Positions 47,827-59,064 of a stretch of DNA of 64,000 nucleotides are shown here, piece by piece. Position 1 is the stretch's first letter, and the number at the start of each line of letters is the position of its first letter. Under the pieces are notes generated by a model. The model did no database searches, was not told the origin of the DNA, and saw only the letters and a list, made by a program, of their open reading frames with translations. Origin of the DNA: Antedon mediterranea (Eukaryota; Echinodermata; Crinoidea; Comatulida; Antedonidae); contig NC_092670.1 of NCBI RefSeq assembly GCF_964355755.1, positions 1,699,001 to 1,763,000 of the forward strand, in the 5' to 3' direction. Position numbers and translations under genes: made by a program.

Positions 47827-48514
47827 ATGTCGACGATGAATTTTCAAAAGAGTTTCAAGTCACGACCACCTGATAAAGGAAGCTTTCCGCTTGATCATGA
47901 AGGTGATTTTTTTTAGGCCTAGGCCTAGGCCTAAGGTAGCCCTAATTAGTAACTATAGGCCTAGCTAGAGTCTAATACTTAATAGCCAATCAATAGGCCT
48001 AGGCCTAGAGCCATTTTTTGTGTGGAAGATTGGACCCACTACTGTGTAATGGCCAAAACTTTTCGGTTGATTATTATTATTATTAATAAATATGTTTTCT
48101 CTACAAAAAGGAGAGTGTAAGGCGTTTAAAATTCAGTTTATGGAATGTATGCGAAGATGTGGGCAACATTCGTCTGAATGTAGATTGGAATCTAAGGCAT
48201 ATTTGGAATGCCGTATGGAAAGGTACTGTTAAGTGTTATGCCTTATGGAATAATAAATTTGTGTTACTAAATAAATGTCCCAAACTAATCTATACATTGT
48301 AAAATAAAAATGGCATAAAAAATAAATTTTTAAGCTTTTGATAATTAAATTTGTAATAATAAATATGGAAGTGTTATTTGACAGTTTGTTTTTCAATTAA
48401 AAATTTCTTTCTTTAAATTACAGAGATCTTATGACAAAGGAGCCAATGAGTAAATTGGGCTTTGCAGACTTAGAAGAGAAGCAAGAAAGTGGTGCACCGA
48501 CTAATGAATCATGA
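47827..48514 (+). CDS. COX19: Cytochrome c oxidase assembly factor COX19
   Basis: Exons 47827-47902, 48111-48222 and 48424-48514 join in phase to 92 residues. The N-terminus [20 protein letters not shown], followed by PLDHEGECKAFK, is almost identical in pattern to human COX19. The twin CX9C motif is intact: [11 protein letters not shown] and [11 protein letters not shown]. These form the disulfide-linked helical hairpin imported by the MIA40 pathway into the mitochondrial intermembrane space, where COX19 supports copper delivery to cytochrome c oxidase. The end [14 protein letters not shown] matches the conserved family C-terminus. The human protein is 90 residues, so this is full length. 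A poly(A) signal candidate is at 48915-48920. TEFM lies convergently 3 kb downstream. Confidence 0.97.
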
Positions 48515-51500
48515 CAGTAGTCTCTAAGTACCATTATACGAAAAACTCTTACAGAAGTAATAGGAAGTTAAAGTACTCTGGGTTTCAATCCCAAGAGTTA
48601 AACATAGGCACAAATAGAGTCTCTAGTCATCATATTTTAAGTTTTGTCTAAACTAAACAGAATACATATGAAGTGCCATATGTGCCAAAACATTTTTCTT
48701 TTACCAATATGAAGTAAATCGCGGTCTAGAACCTAGCCCAGCATGAATAGCGTGAAAGCTTAGAATATTCTTCATTTTATAAAATATTTTTGAATTATAT
48801 ATAAAACAAAGATTCCTTTTTGTAACAACCAAAACAAATTTATAAGCGAACTTGCAGAACGTTTTATTTTGAATTGTTGAAAAAAGACGGCAGCAATCTG
48901 ACGACATCTTAATTAATAAAAGTGTCTTTGTCTGCCAACAACATTGTTTATATAACGAAATCATTTCACTTTTTGGAATTTAATAAATATCAGCGTCAAC
49001 CACAAAGATCTGTTGACGATATTATCACAAAATTCTACTTTGTTACACGATAAGCTCTTTGCCAACTTATTTTGATATTTTGCAGACATTTTAATTATTG
49101 AATCAATTATAAAAATGTAGACAGTTAAAAGAAATTTAATAAAAAAAATTAATAAAACAGATCTTTAAACAGAATACGGCAGCAAAGTGCACTATCATTC
49201 AAATTCAATTATTGAATTAAACCAATCTAACTAACTTATCAAAATACCATAAAAAAGGTCGGGTACAATCCCATGCTTAACTATGTATAATAATGATTTA
49301 TAAAGAGCCTAATGTTGTGCAACCTCTAAGCGCTGTACCTCTACACATATTATTACCCCGGTCATTTTTGGATCAAACATACTCCCATAATGCAGCTATT
49401 AATCGGCACAAAATTGTGCCTTGACCTTACCAGGTACTCATTTGTACACCTGGGTGGAGAGAGGTAAGTAAAGTTGCATAAGGATGCAAGCAATGTGGCG
49501 AGTGTTGGATTTTTACCCACGATCAGTAGTCAACGTCCAAAAAATATAGAAAGTTGCTTGTGAAACGTGGGAATGTTAAAGTCAAATGTAATAAATAGCA
49601 AATTAGAAATGATATTTTCAATGATAAAAAGTCGTTACTGTTACTTCCTCTTTACCCCTCTGATTAAAATAGTTGATTCAATCAAATTAGATAATACAAT
49701 ACAAAAATGGAAACAAACTTAGTCAGCACCTCCCTGGATTAGGAAATTAATTTAATATTTTTTAAATTTTTAATGTCAAACCTAATTAAGATGAACAGTG
49801 TGCATCAGTGAAAAAGGGTAGTACAGTAGTGATGTTAATAAAAAGTACTTTTTATTCTAAAAACAAGGCTCAAAATTCACCCTAGAAACTAGCAATTTGT
49901 TTTTAATAATTGAATTTAAAAGTTGAAAACTAGCTACTGTCTGCTGGTTGAAATCATTGCAACAATAAAATATTACTTTTTACAACAAAGGCACCTTAGG
50001 CATGATCTGATCATTTCTGCAAAACTTTTTTTGTTGTTGAATAGACATACTTGCTAGTTAGATTTGTTACAATTACTAGCAAAGGTTTGTGGATAAAAAG
50101 TAAATTTCTAATGAACAAGCAGAATTGAAAATAAAAGGTTCCTTTAAACATTGGCACAAGTTATCAGAAGTAAATCCGCTAAGCTTGCAGTACAGCCCAT
50201 AACATCAAATATGTTTGTTTTGATTTAGCGCACATAGGGAAGTTAGGGGGAAATTAAATTATCTTGCATGTCATGGGACTACACATACTGTGTGTCTCCA
50301 CACGTACAGAAAACAGCACACGTGTTAATCTGGACTAAATGTAGGTCTCAATCAGGATACAACATTATCAATTCTTGGATTCGTGATACGTACAGGTCAT
50401 CGCGGCACACAGAGGTCAAGGTGGTATGGTCATGTTAATAAATGCCAGGCCAATAAGTATCATATCTTGGAATAGAATCCATCAATTGAAGTTCTATGAA
50501 GAAGTTTCTTTTTGAAGAATGTGACCAAAATGATTTAATGGCCAAATGTAATTTTGAAATTGTTATGAAATGCAATCAGAGGTTTTACAATAGAACTTGT
50601 TTTCTTGTTGCACTTTCAGTGCTTATTAAACACTTGAAATTTAGTGGCACATTCTCACAAATGTAACAATATAAAACATTAATGTATGTATTGTAAAGGT
50701 TAAAGGAATACACCTTAGGAAAATAAGGTTTGAGGTACACCATGTGTTTCCAAAAGGAAACAAAGCGTGAAGATGGATGATCACAACAAAGTTGTCGTCA
50801 GTTGCTACAAGCATCTTGTGAAGTAAATCAATCACTTTGTTGTACAATATTATGCAATCAGGGGATACAAATCTAAATCAGTTCATTTACATTTAGAAAT
50901 AACTACAGTATTTCAGTGAAAATAGAACGTTCAAACATGACCTTGGTCTCAACACATGTTGCACAATTTTTGCCAGGAAATCAACTTATTATCACAAACA
51001 GTAATCATCTGTTTATATTCTAAATCTATTATCATTGAAGTCATGACTTCTAAAAGATTTTATGAATAATCAAAATACTAGTTTGTTGTTTCTCTCTGTT
51101 TATTTAAAGATTTTATTGCCAAAATGATGAATTAATTGTCATATTTGATTGGGACTTTTACCGTTAAGTACAGTTTTTCCGTTGAGTACTTATTTAACAG
51201 AGTAGTTTGAGCATTGAGATTGTTCTTAATGAAAAAGCTTGCGCTGTTAACGTTTTCTATTCGAATGACGTTTTGTTGAGCAGAAATTAAAAATTTGAAT
51301 ACAAAAAGTACTCAACGAATCTTTACGTTGACAACGAAAGTTCCTATTCGAATACGATAATTGTAAACAATATAATTTCATTGGTAACTTTCTTTATAGA
51401 GTCTGCTTGCATATTAAATTATTATTATTACTTATTTTACAGTTTTTAAAAACCAATAATTTTTGTTGAAGTCATGACTTCTAAAGATTTTATGAATAAT

Positions 51501-51630
51501 CAAAATACTAGTTTTTTGTTTCTCTCTGTTTATTTAAAGATTTTATTGCCAAAATGATGAATTAATGTACACATTATAATTAATGTACACATTATTATTA
51601 CTGTAAACATAATTTCATTGATAACTTTCT
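48515..51630. other. Convergent 3' flanks of COX19 and TEFM
   Basis: No gene is recognised. A dispersed repeat occupies about 49290-49520 (minus orientation: CACCCAGGTGTACAAATGAG, ending TTATAAATCATTATTATAC), probably a SINE or LINE end. The right part holds duplicated pieces of the TEFM 3' end (see the separate entry). Confidence 0.5.
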
Positions 51631-51664
51631 TTACAGAGTTTGCTTGCATATTAAATTATTATTT
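51040..51664. repeat. Direct duplication including the TEFM 3' end
   Basis: A block at 51040-51140 recurs at 51471-51570, and a block at 51363-51425 recurs at 51603-51664. The second of these includes the last ten or so codons and the stop of TEFM. The left copy has an extra piece of about 190 bp (51155-51350) with inverted CGTTGAGTACT/AGTACTCAACG motifs, which looks like a later MITE insertion. Confidence 0.85.
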
Positions 51665-54600
51665 TTGCAAAATGCAAGACATTGTAAAAGTGCATTAGCT
51701 AAAACCTCTCGTTGATATTTATTCGCACTTTGGTAAACGCCAGATAACTGCGTTGAAATAAACACCGCCCTCTCTCCGTCATCTCTTAAATCAAAGTTCT
51801 CTTTGAGAAACCCCTCAACAAGTTTCTGACCACTTTTACGCCGATTACCGACCATCAAATCAAAATGTCTACAGGTAATAGACTCTGGTATTGATACAGC
51901 TTTTAATTCATCGTTTTCACCTCTTCTTGTGTTTAGAATTCCGTAAAAAAGACTTTCTATGGCTCGCAGGAAAATATAAACTTGCGCAACAGACTTGTTA
52001 TTGTTTAATTGTACGTAACGTTTGTGTTCTAGAAGATATAGGTCAGTTTCTGGAAGCTGGTGTAGTATGTCGTTGACCTGTAGATAAAATATTTCAAATT
52101 AAATGTATTATCTAGATAGGAAATCCATTTTGTTTACTGTCAAAAACTTTCAGTTTTTAGACTTTTGCATTACCACCAGAATTCTCAAGGTTATTAAGGG
52201 GAAAGATAAGGACAGCATTACTCACAATAACTCACAACATAACTCGCTTGTGAGGTTAATGCACTGCTTTTGCTAAGTTAAGGTCACCAAACATACCCAT
52301 TGTTTTAAAGTTAGTGGCTACAATACCAACACGAATGATGAAATTCCTGACCGCATAAACAAGAAAACCACAAGTGCCACTTTCAAGTTCATGTCACACG
52401 CTCACCACCTCACACGAGGCCAGAAGCCAAATCATCTGACCATTTTGCTTTGCAGGTTTTGTGAAATGAATGTGGTTGGAGTAATTAGGCAAAATTACAT
52501 TTATAAACAAGCAGTAATTACAGAAAAATACAGAATTTGGAAAAACAATTGGAACCTAAAAAAGTCTGGCCTACTTATTTAACGTTATCGTTCCTGGTGT
52601 GAATGGGCCTTAATAACGGTGGTCATAGTGTTTAAACATTACCTCATTCGTTCACAGTCCCATTACTCATGATGGTAGAATTAGTTTAATTCTTGCATGC
52701 ATTAATAGTGGTATTCCCTAAAAAGGTGTCCCAAAGCAGGTGGTTTACTGTATAAACAATTCAAAATTAATATCAATAATTGTAGGGATGATTTTTAAAC
52801 TAAAGCTCTGTCTACACTATCAAACATTATGTGACAAAAAAATGGCCCATAATGGACATGATGTCTAATCACTACCATATTTGGGCATATCACTACCATA
52901 TTTGGGAACTTTTTTAAAGTTTGGAATAAAGATTTTGACAAGTTAGTTGACCTACCAAATGAAAGTAAGTGAAAGGATCCCATTTTGTTGGTGTAATTTC
53001 TTCGGGTAAATCTTGAACATTCCAATCTGTTAAACGAAGACTTCTGTTTACATGAACCCAGCCAATTTGTTTCAATCCGATTGAGATTGATACAATGTTT
53101 TGAACATTCTGCAAATTAGAGTGAGAATAATGGCAATTAATTCAAATGTAAAATTCACAAATAAATTGAAGGTGATAAAGATGTGAAAAGATATTGATGA
53201 TAAACATGAAGATTATAACGAAATACAGTGTTTGTTTATCAGTACCTCACAACGGTAAAATGGAAAATAAACAGGATTTCGTTTTTAGTTTACCAAATAA
53301 CATACTTTAAATAAAAAAAAAGTATTGGCAGTTATTAGCTCATTAATGTTTATGCTTGTTTTCCATGTACTTTTTGGTATTGGACGATGTTTTATTTGAC
53401 GATAAAATTATGGTAATGTGATTTGAATGGATTATGCATGCTGTATATGTACCATAATGCACGTATACAGTAGTGATTTTTGGCGTTTAAGTGTGGAAGG
53501 GCGTGGCCTCGCAATAAATGCGCGAGACATGGTAGGATTAGAGAGAGCCACATTAGTAACATCTATATTGGAATGTCAATATCCACTAAATTCTGAATCA
53601 AATATAAATACCACAACTCATTTGGTGAAGCTTGTGAAGATTAAATAATGGAATCCATCCAAGAAAACATTGGCTGGTGGAGGAACAATATATAGAACAG
53701 CTTTAGCGTTCTGGTTATGTAACATAACCCCTCTAAACTTGGCAAACTTTGTGGCACAATTCTGGTTATGTAACCAATCTTGGTTTTTCAAACTTGATGG
53801 CCGTTGGCCAGAAAACTGTCATCAGCTGAGTTTTGTTATGACATAACATGTCGATTCAAATCCATTAAATACTTATAGTTTGTTTTGAATGAAGAGTTGG
53901 GAGTGTATTACTTCATATAAACCTAATCCTCTCAAAGAATAAAGAAGAAATGCAGAAAAAGTGTTTTAAAAAAAATATAAAAAGTAGTTATTAATATAAA
54001 AACAATTTATTTTGATTTGATTTCAACAAAAAAATGGAAATTTATTTGTATTTTCTTTCATATCTTTCACTATTGTATGCAAAATGTGCCACTATAGTTC
54101 ATCAATCAAGTATTTTAAAGTATTGCAGAGAGTAGCAAATGCACTAGGGATTTCCATACTATGTTATAAGCAATACTAAAATCAAACAAAACCTTAAATA
54201 TTTAACAAATCTGATGATGTAATAAACACTATTCTGCACCACTTAGTACTTTAGGGTACACTCTGGTAGAAAGGTGTACTTTAGGGTACACTCTGGTAGA
54301 AAGGTGTACTTTAGGGTACAGTCTGGTTGAAAGGTGTACTTTAGGGTACACTCTGGTAGAAAGGTGTACTTTAGGGTACACTCTGGTAGAAAGGTGTACT
54401 TTAGGGTACACTCTGGTAGAAAGGTGTACTTTAGGGTACACTCTGGTAGAAAGGTGTACTTTAGGGTACACTCTGGTAGAAAGGTGTACTTTAGGGTACA
54501 CTCTGGTAGAAAGGTAACATTGTTTATAACAAAAATCCACATATCCATACATGCAAGTTGCAAGTTATTGTCTCTTATGGTAATATTTATTTACGGCTGC

Positions 54601-57600
54601 CACCAGTCGGTGATTTGATTTTTCTTTCGCGATTACAGCTCAAGTACCTAGTATGACAATATGTCTATCTTACAGCTCAAGTACCTAGTATAAGTATGAC
54701 AATATGTCTATCTTTCTACAATATAAAAGTGTCTTTCACACCTGCTATGGTCCAGCTCAGGCCTGGGAAAACAAAATTGAATGGTAATGTTTCGTTTTCA
54801 CGATGCTACACACATGCATTAATCGATATGCGCATGGCCACGTGAAAACAAAACATTGATGCTCAGTTGTATTTGCAGGAGCCGGTGTGAAAGACGCTAA
54901 AAGCTGTCTACAAGTGAGTAATGATCTAAAGCAGTAATTTCAAATAGTACATTGAACAGAATTTGCCAAGGTTTTCATAAAATGCCAAATTAGGTTTTCT
55001 TCAAATATTAAATTGGGTTAAACAATATTGTTAATTTGTTACTGTCTGAAAGTTATGACAGATATTTGAAATAAAATGCTAGAAAAAACAGAAAAGCTTG
55101 TTGAACAGAAAAGTGAGGTAAACACATAAATTAGATGACAACATTTTAAAGCATTTCTGTACATCTACCTAAATATAACTTTTATATGGGATTTTTATAA
55201 AATGTATGATGTAATTGTGTTTTGTTTGTTTTATCCTATTTCTGTCGAGGAAAACAATTTTTACATGTACACATTTTTATATGGAACAAATAAAGATATT
55301 ACTGTAAGTTAGGTTGAAAAATGGAATAAAGTGGGTTAACTGCCAAAATGTTATCAATGCTATTGAGAGTAAAATGCCTTTGATGTTAAAAGAAAGAGAA
55401 ATGTTGTTTGGAATGATAAACGACTTTCATTCATGTATAAAAAGAAATGTTTTCACAAAAAAACAAAAAATTCCATAGATATTCTTTAATGTGATCTAAT
55501 CTTATTAAAAAATGTTGTATATAAATGTGAACATGAAAGATAGTAGAAGGTCAAATATTAGAATGTTATCAAACATCAAACGAAATAAAAATGTTTAGAA
55601 TCAATAGCAATAGTATGTTGACTATAAAGTGTTATCCATATTGATCTAACACCTGGTATAGAAACATTAATTTCTCTCAAATTTAGGTTCAGGGTTTGTT
55701 ATTTATAATTGATAAAATAGTTCAAAAGCTAGGAATGCAATATGCACATAGTTCAAAAGCTAGGAATGCAATATTCACACTGTAGTTATTATCTGCTGTT
55801 TTGCTTCAACACCTGTTTGTCAACAAAAAATCATCAGCAAGGCCTTAGCAAGAGATTAAAAACAGACGAGGCAAAGATGCTTTAAATATAATTATTAATA
55901 TAAAATATGACTGTGCTGGGGAATTACGGTGGGTGGTGAAAATAAAAAATGTCAGATGATGCGAGCGCCTCTTGTACCTCATGCTGGTTACAGCTCTGAT
56001 CAGTTACCTTATTAGTATGTCATGTATATTATTGTAATGTAATGTTTCCATTTGTTCATGCATACAGCAAGTCCCATCTGGTATCTAAACTGACTAGGGT
56101 CAATTTTGAATTAAAATTTCAATCATATAGCATCAAATATCACTATTAAACTTTGGTGACAATTTGTGAATTTGATTCAGAAATCTTTATGCTCAACCAT
56201 AGAGACATATAATCTCTAATGGCTCAACAGAAAATCTGTAATCAAATAAGCATTCATAATACTAAGTTTGTACATTGAGTACAAACTTAACGTTTAACTA
56301 CTCTGTAACACACTATTATTATTAATTAACTCAGTGGATAAACTATACTCAGTTCCCAATCAAATACGGCAATTGTAGGGAATTGCTCTACAAAAATTGA
56401 AACTGTACTGAATGCTCTAAAGTTTTAGTCTTGATTGACTTTAGAGGGCAGCAAACACAAATGTCAGTTAAACGAGTAGTAGTTTCTATTGACTAATGGT
56501 TTACAAAGCTGCTTGCCAAACTGAATGAGATGGAATTGTTTGTGGGTTTTCCTTTCATAAGTGCATGCTATAATCTTTGAGGAAATTAATTCATATTAAA
56601 TAATATTATTTAAGAGTGGGCACACGCCTCTGGTCAATTCTCCACCTGGTTCCCTGCCCCTCAGTATAGATCCTGCATGACCCTTAGACATAATCGTAAA
56701 GTGGAAAACTATAGTTACAAAACAAAACGTTTCCAAACTAGTCATGTCCCTTTTATGATTGAACTTTTGAACAAACTGTAACTTTTTTATTTTTTTTTGC
56801 TTGTATTATTTGAGGTAACTGCAGTCTAATTTATTCGTTTTTATATATATGTATGTATTGTTGATAGTGACTATTGATTAAATATTTTTTATAGTGTAAT
56901 ATGTATTACTAATACATATGCAATTCAGCCATGTGCTGCCATGTATGTAATTTGTATATGAATTTTGAATAAAATATACCGATATATATAAGGTATATTT
57001 TGTGTAATTTATTCATGGAATATTTGGACATCTTTACAAGAATTACACTCCAGGAAGTTATGTCACATTGTCATTGTGCCTATTATTATCACAAACCTGT
57101 ACACTGTCTTGTGAAATCCCAGCAAGTTTTGAAGTTTTCTGTTTTTCTTCAGATATTTTAGGATTTAAAATATTTTCACAAATTCTACTTAATGTTTTCT
57201 CAGCAACTCCTGAAATCTTTAATAGATCATTAGGAGATTGAAATGACCCTTGTGAAGTTCGAAGGTCAATGACATTACTCGCAAGTTTTCGTGATACACT
57301 CTTTAATTTCTGGAAATCGTTAGCACTAGCTGTGTTCATCCAATCAAGTAGAGTTGAAATTTGTTCTGGGTCAACTGGATCAATTGTTAGCTTTGAACCT
57401 CTATCCATCTGAATATTATAGTCTTGTTTATTCAGACTCACTTGGTCATCATTACTGGATATTTGATCAATTTGCTGGCCTTTAACTTCCAGATTTTGTG
57501 AAGTAACATTGTTTAAGTCATTTGATGAAAACCTGAATAAGACATGACCGCTTCGTATTTTAGGAAATACTTGAACACAATTCTAAATATCAATAACAAA

Positions 57601-58227
57601 AAACCTGTATTAATATACCATAATAAAATAGAAAAACTAAAACTTATGGACGTTATTTCCAATACCAAACGGACCAAATGAAAATACGACCGGATGTCTA
57701 ATTTTGTACCGTTAAATAAATAAATAAAACTTTTAAAAGAACTTTAGAATACAAAGATTTATGTTTAGTTAGTTATTCAAAGTAGGTCTGCTTAGTCTCT
57801 GCAGGGGCACCATTTTTTTTTTGCACCAAATCGGTAAAATCGTGTATAACATTAACATTTTGTCATTACACAACTGAATTATTTTTTTTATATTAAAATT
57901 TAAAAATAAATAAGAATTGTTCATATTTATGACTTCAATCAATTATTGATTATAACATTATTATTGCAAAAACTAAAAACTATGTTTCCTATCCTTTCCC
58001 GAGTCATGTATGATGATCACTTCCTCTAAATTCTATGATATAATTACCTTCCAGAAAAACAGCCTCGTAACCCACGCAGTTTACATAAATGACCTACCTA
58101 GCTAGGCCTAACTAAACTAGGCCTAGTCGAAACAAAATATAATAAGGCCTGGAGATAAAATAAATTGTATTTATTGAAATCATTAGAAGGAGAAAAGCCA
58201 TACCTTGGTCCACCTTGATAATAACAT
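51631..58227 (-). CDS. TEFM: Mitochondrial transcription elongation factor TEFM
   Basis: Coding exons 58204-58227, 58048-58097, 57097-57532, 52956-53108 and 51631-52077 join in phase to 369 residues. The start MLLSRWTKVGHLCKLRGLRG is a plausible Arg/Lys-rich mitochondrial presequence; the first two small exons are the least certain. The third exon carries tandem helix-hairpin-helix motifs (LLDWMNTASANDFQ, then SPNDLLKISGVAEKT). The fourth starts NVQNIVSISIGLKQIGWVHV, and the last contains LHQLPETDLYLLEHK and MVGNRRKSGQKLVEGFL. These match the RNase H-like C-terminal half of TEFM in order. The human protein (360 residues) clamps mitochondrial RNA polymerase on DNA and promotes processive elongation. 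The 4-kb third intron contains a 30-bp array and MITEs. The terminal codons are partly duplicated downstream. Confidence 0.93.
52802..52920. mobile_element. MITE, AGCTCTGTCTACACTATC family, one-ended
   Basis: The left terminal repeat AGCTCTGTCTACACTATCAA and the CATATTTGGGCAT interior match the copy at 46557. Only a trace of the right end (AAAGTTTGG) remains. It lies in the TEFM intron, 36 bp from an exon. Confidence 0.75.
54247..54516. repeat. 9-copy, 30-bp minisatellite
   Basis: Nine units built on TACTTTAGGGTACACTCTGG. Unit 3 differs (CAGTCTGGTTG). All six frames stay open because 30 is a multiple of three, so long open frames here are artefacts. Confidence 0.95.
54727..54902. mobile_element. 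Small inverted-repeat element, GTGTCTTTCACACC ends
   Basis: AAAGTGTCTTTCACACCTGCT at the left pairs with AGCCGGTGTGAAAGACGCT at the right, with a few mismatches. A second inverted pair (CGTTTTCACG / CGTGAAAACA) lies inside. It is a non-autonomous DNA element of unidentified family. Confidence 0.75.
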
Positions 58228-59064
58228 GATGAATATTACTTTTAAAGTAAAATAATAAACTTATCTTCCGGTCCGATCCTCCTCTCATGAAACGCACATG
58301 TCAGCCAAAAAAACAAACAACTCGGCTGTTCCTCTAAAAGCCCGGCCGCCGTGTAATCTCAGTGTAATATCTGTTATTCACACGGACGACATGATAAGTA
58401 ACTTTAGGCCTGCCGATGCATGAACAGCGGTCTTTAATTGGTGGTCCCGTTTGTGGTATAGTACTTAAGTCTAAAGAATAATGTATTATCTAGGTATGAT
58501 TTTCAAATAAATATACTTGAAATAAGAATATAATTAGTTGCTGTTACTGTATTTTTTCCGAAGTTATTTTATTTTTTAAAACCATGGTGTGTCCGACTAA
58601 TTCTGAGGTTATCGGACTCTCCGCCCACAAATTTAATTTGTTATTATACCCCGTATTATACACACCTTTTAATATTCATATAATAATATAGTAGCGTGTG
58701 TCCTTTTATTAGAAAAATGTTCTTCGTTCACTTGTATGGAAAAAGAATAGAACACACACCAGGCGTCTTGGTGATAATGTCTAAGACATTGTTTGTATAT
58801 AACAGCACACTAAGTGTAGGCCTAATACTTTATTTTAAAAACAAATTTTAAAAATGAAAATGCAGAATCGTCAAATATGGTTTCAAGCGATCACCAAAAA
58901 TATTTCACATCATAACTGTTTCGGCATCATCACGCGATCAATCATTGACATTCTTGTTGATGGTCCGCTTCATCATGTTGTATGACGTCATCGCAATATC
59001 TACCTGACATCATTTCCCTATTATACCCCAATTTTCAATTTGCTCCCCTAATTTGTAATCGTCT
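58228..59064. other. Spacer between TEFM and the AprA-like gene
   Basis: This holds the TEFM promoter and the 3' UTR of the AprA-like gene; a minus-strand AATAAA lies at 58829-58834. No other gene is seen. Confidence 0.45.

Larger units (their letters stand above)
53109..57096. other. TEFM intron 3
   Basis: This 4-kb intron contains no supported gene. It holds a 9-copy 30-bp array (54247-54516), a direct repeat at about 54631-54713, an inverted-repeat element at 54727-54902, a 31-bp tandem pair near 55718-55777 and a diverged copy of the 1782 repeat at 55845-55985. Confidence 0.6.

Noticed and set aside
54229-54618. Three open frames of about 100 residues with 10-residue periodicity
   Set aside because: They read the 30-bp minisatellite; the period is a multiple of three, so all frames remain open.
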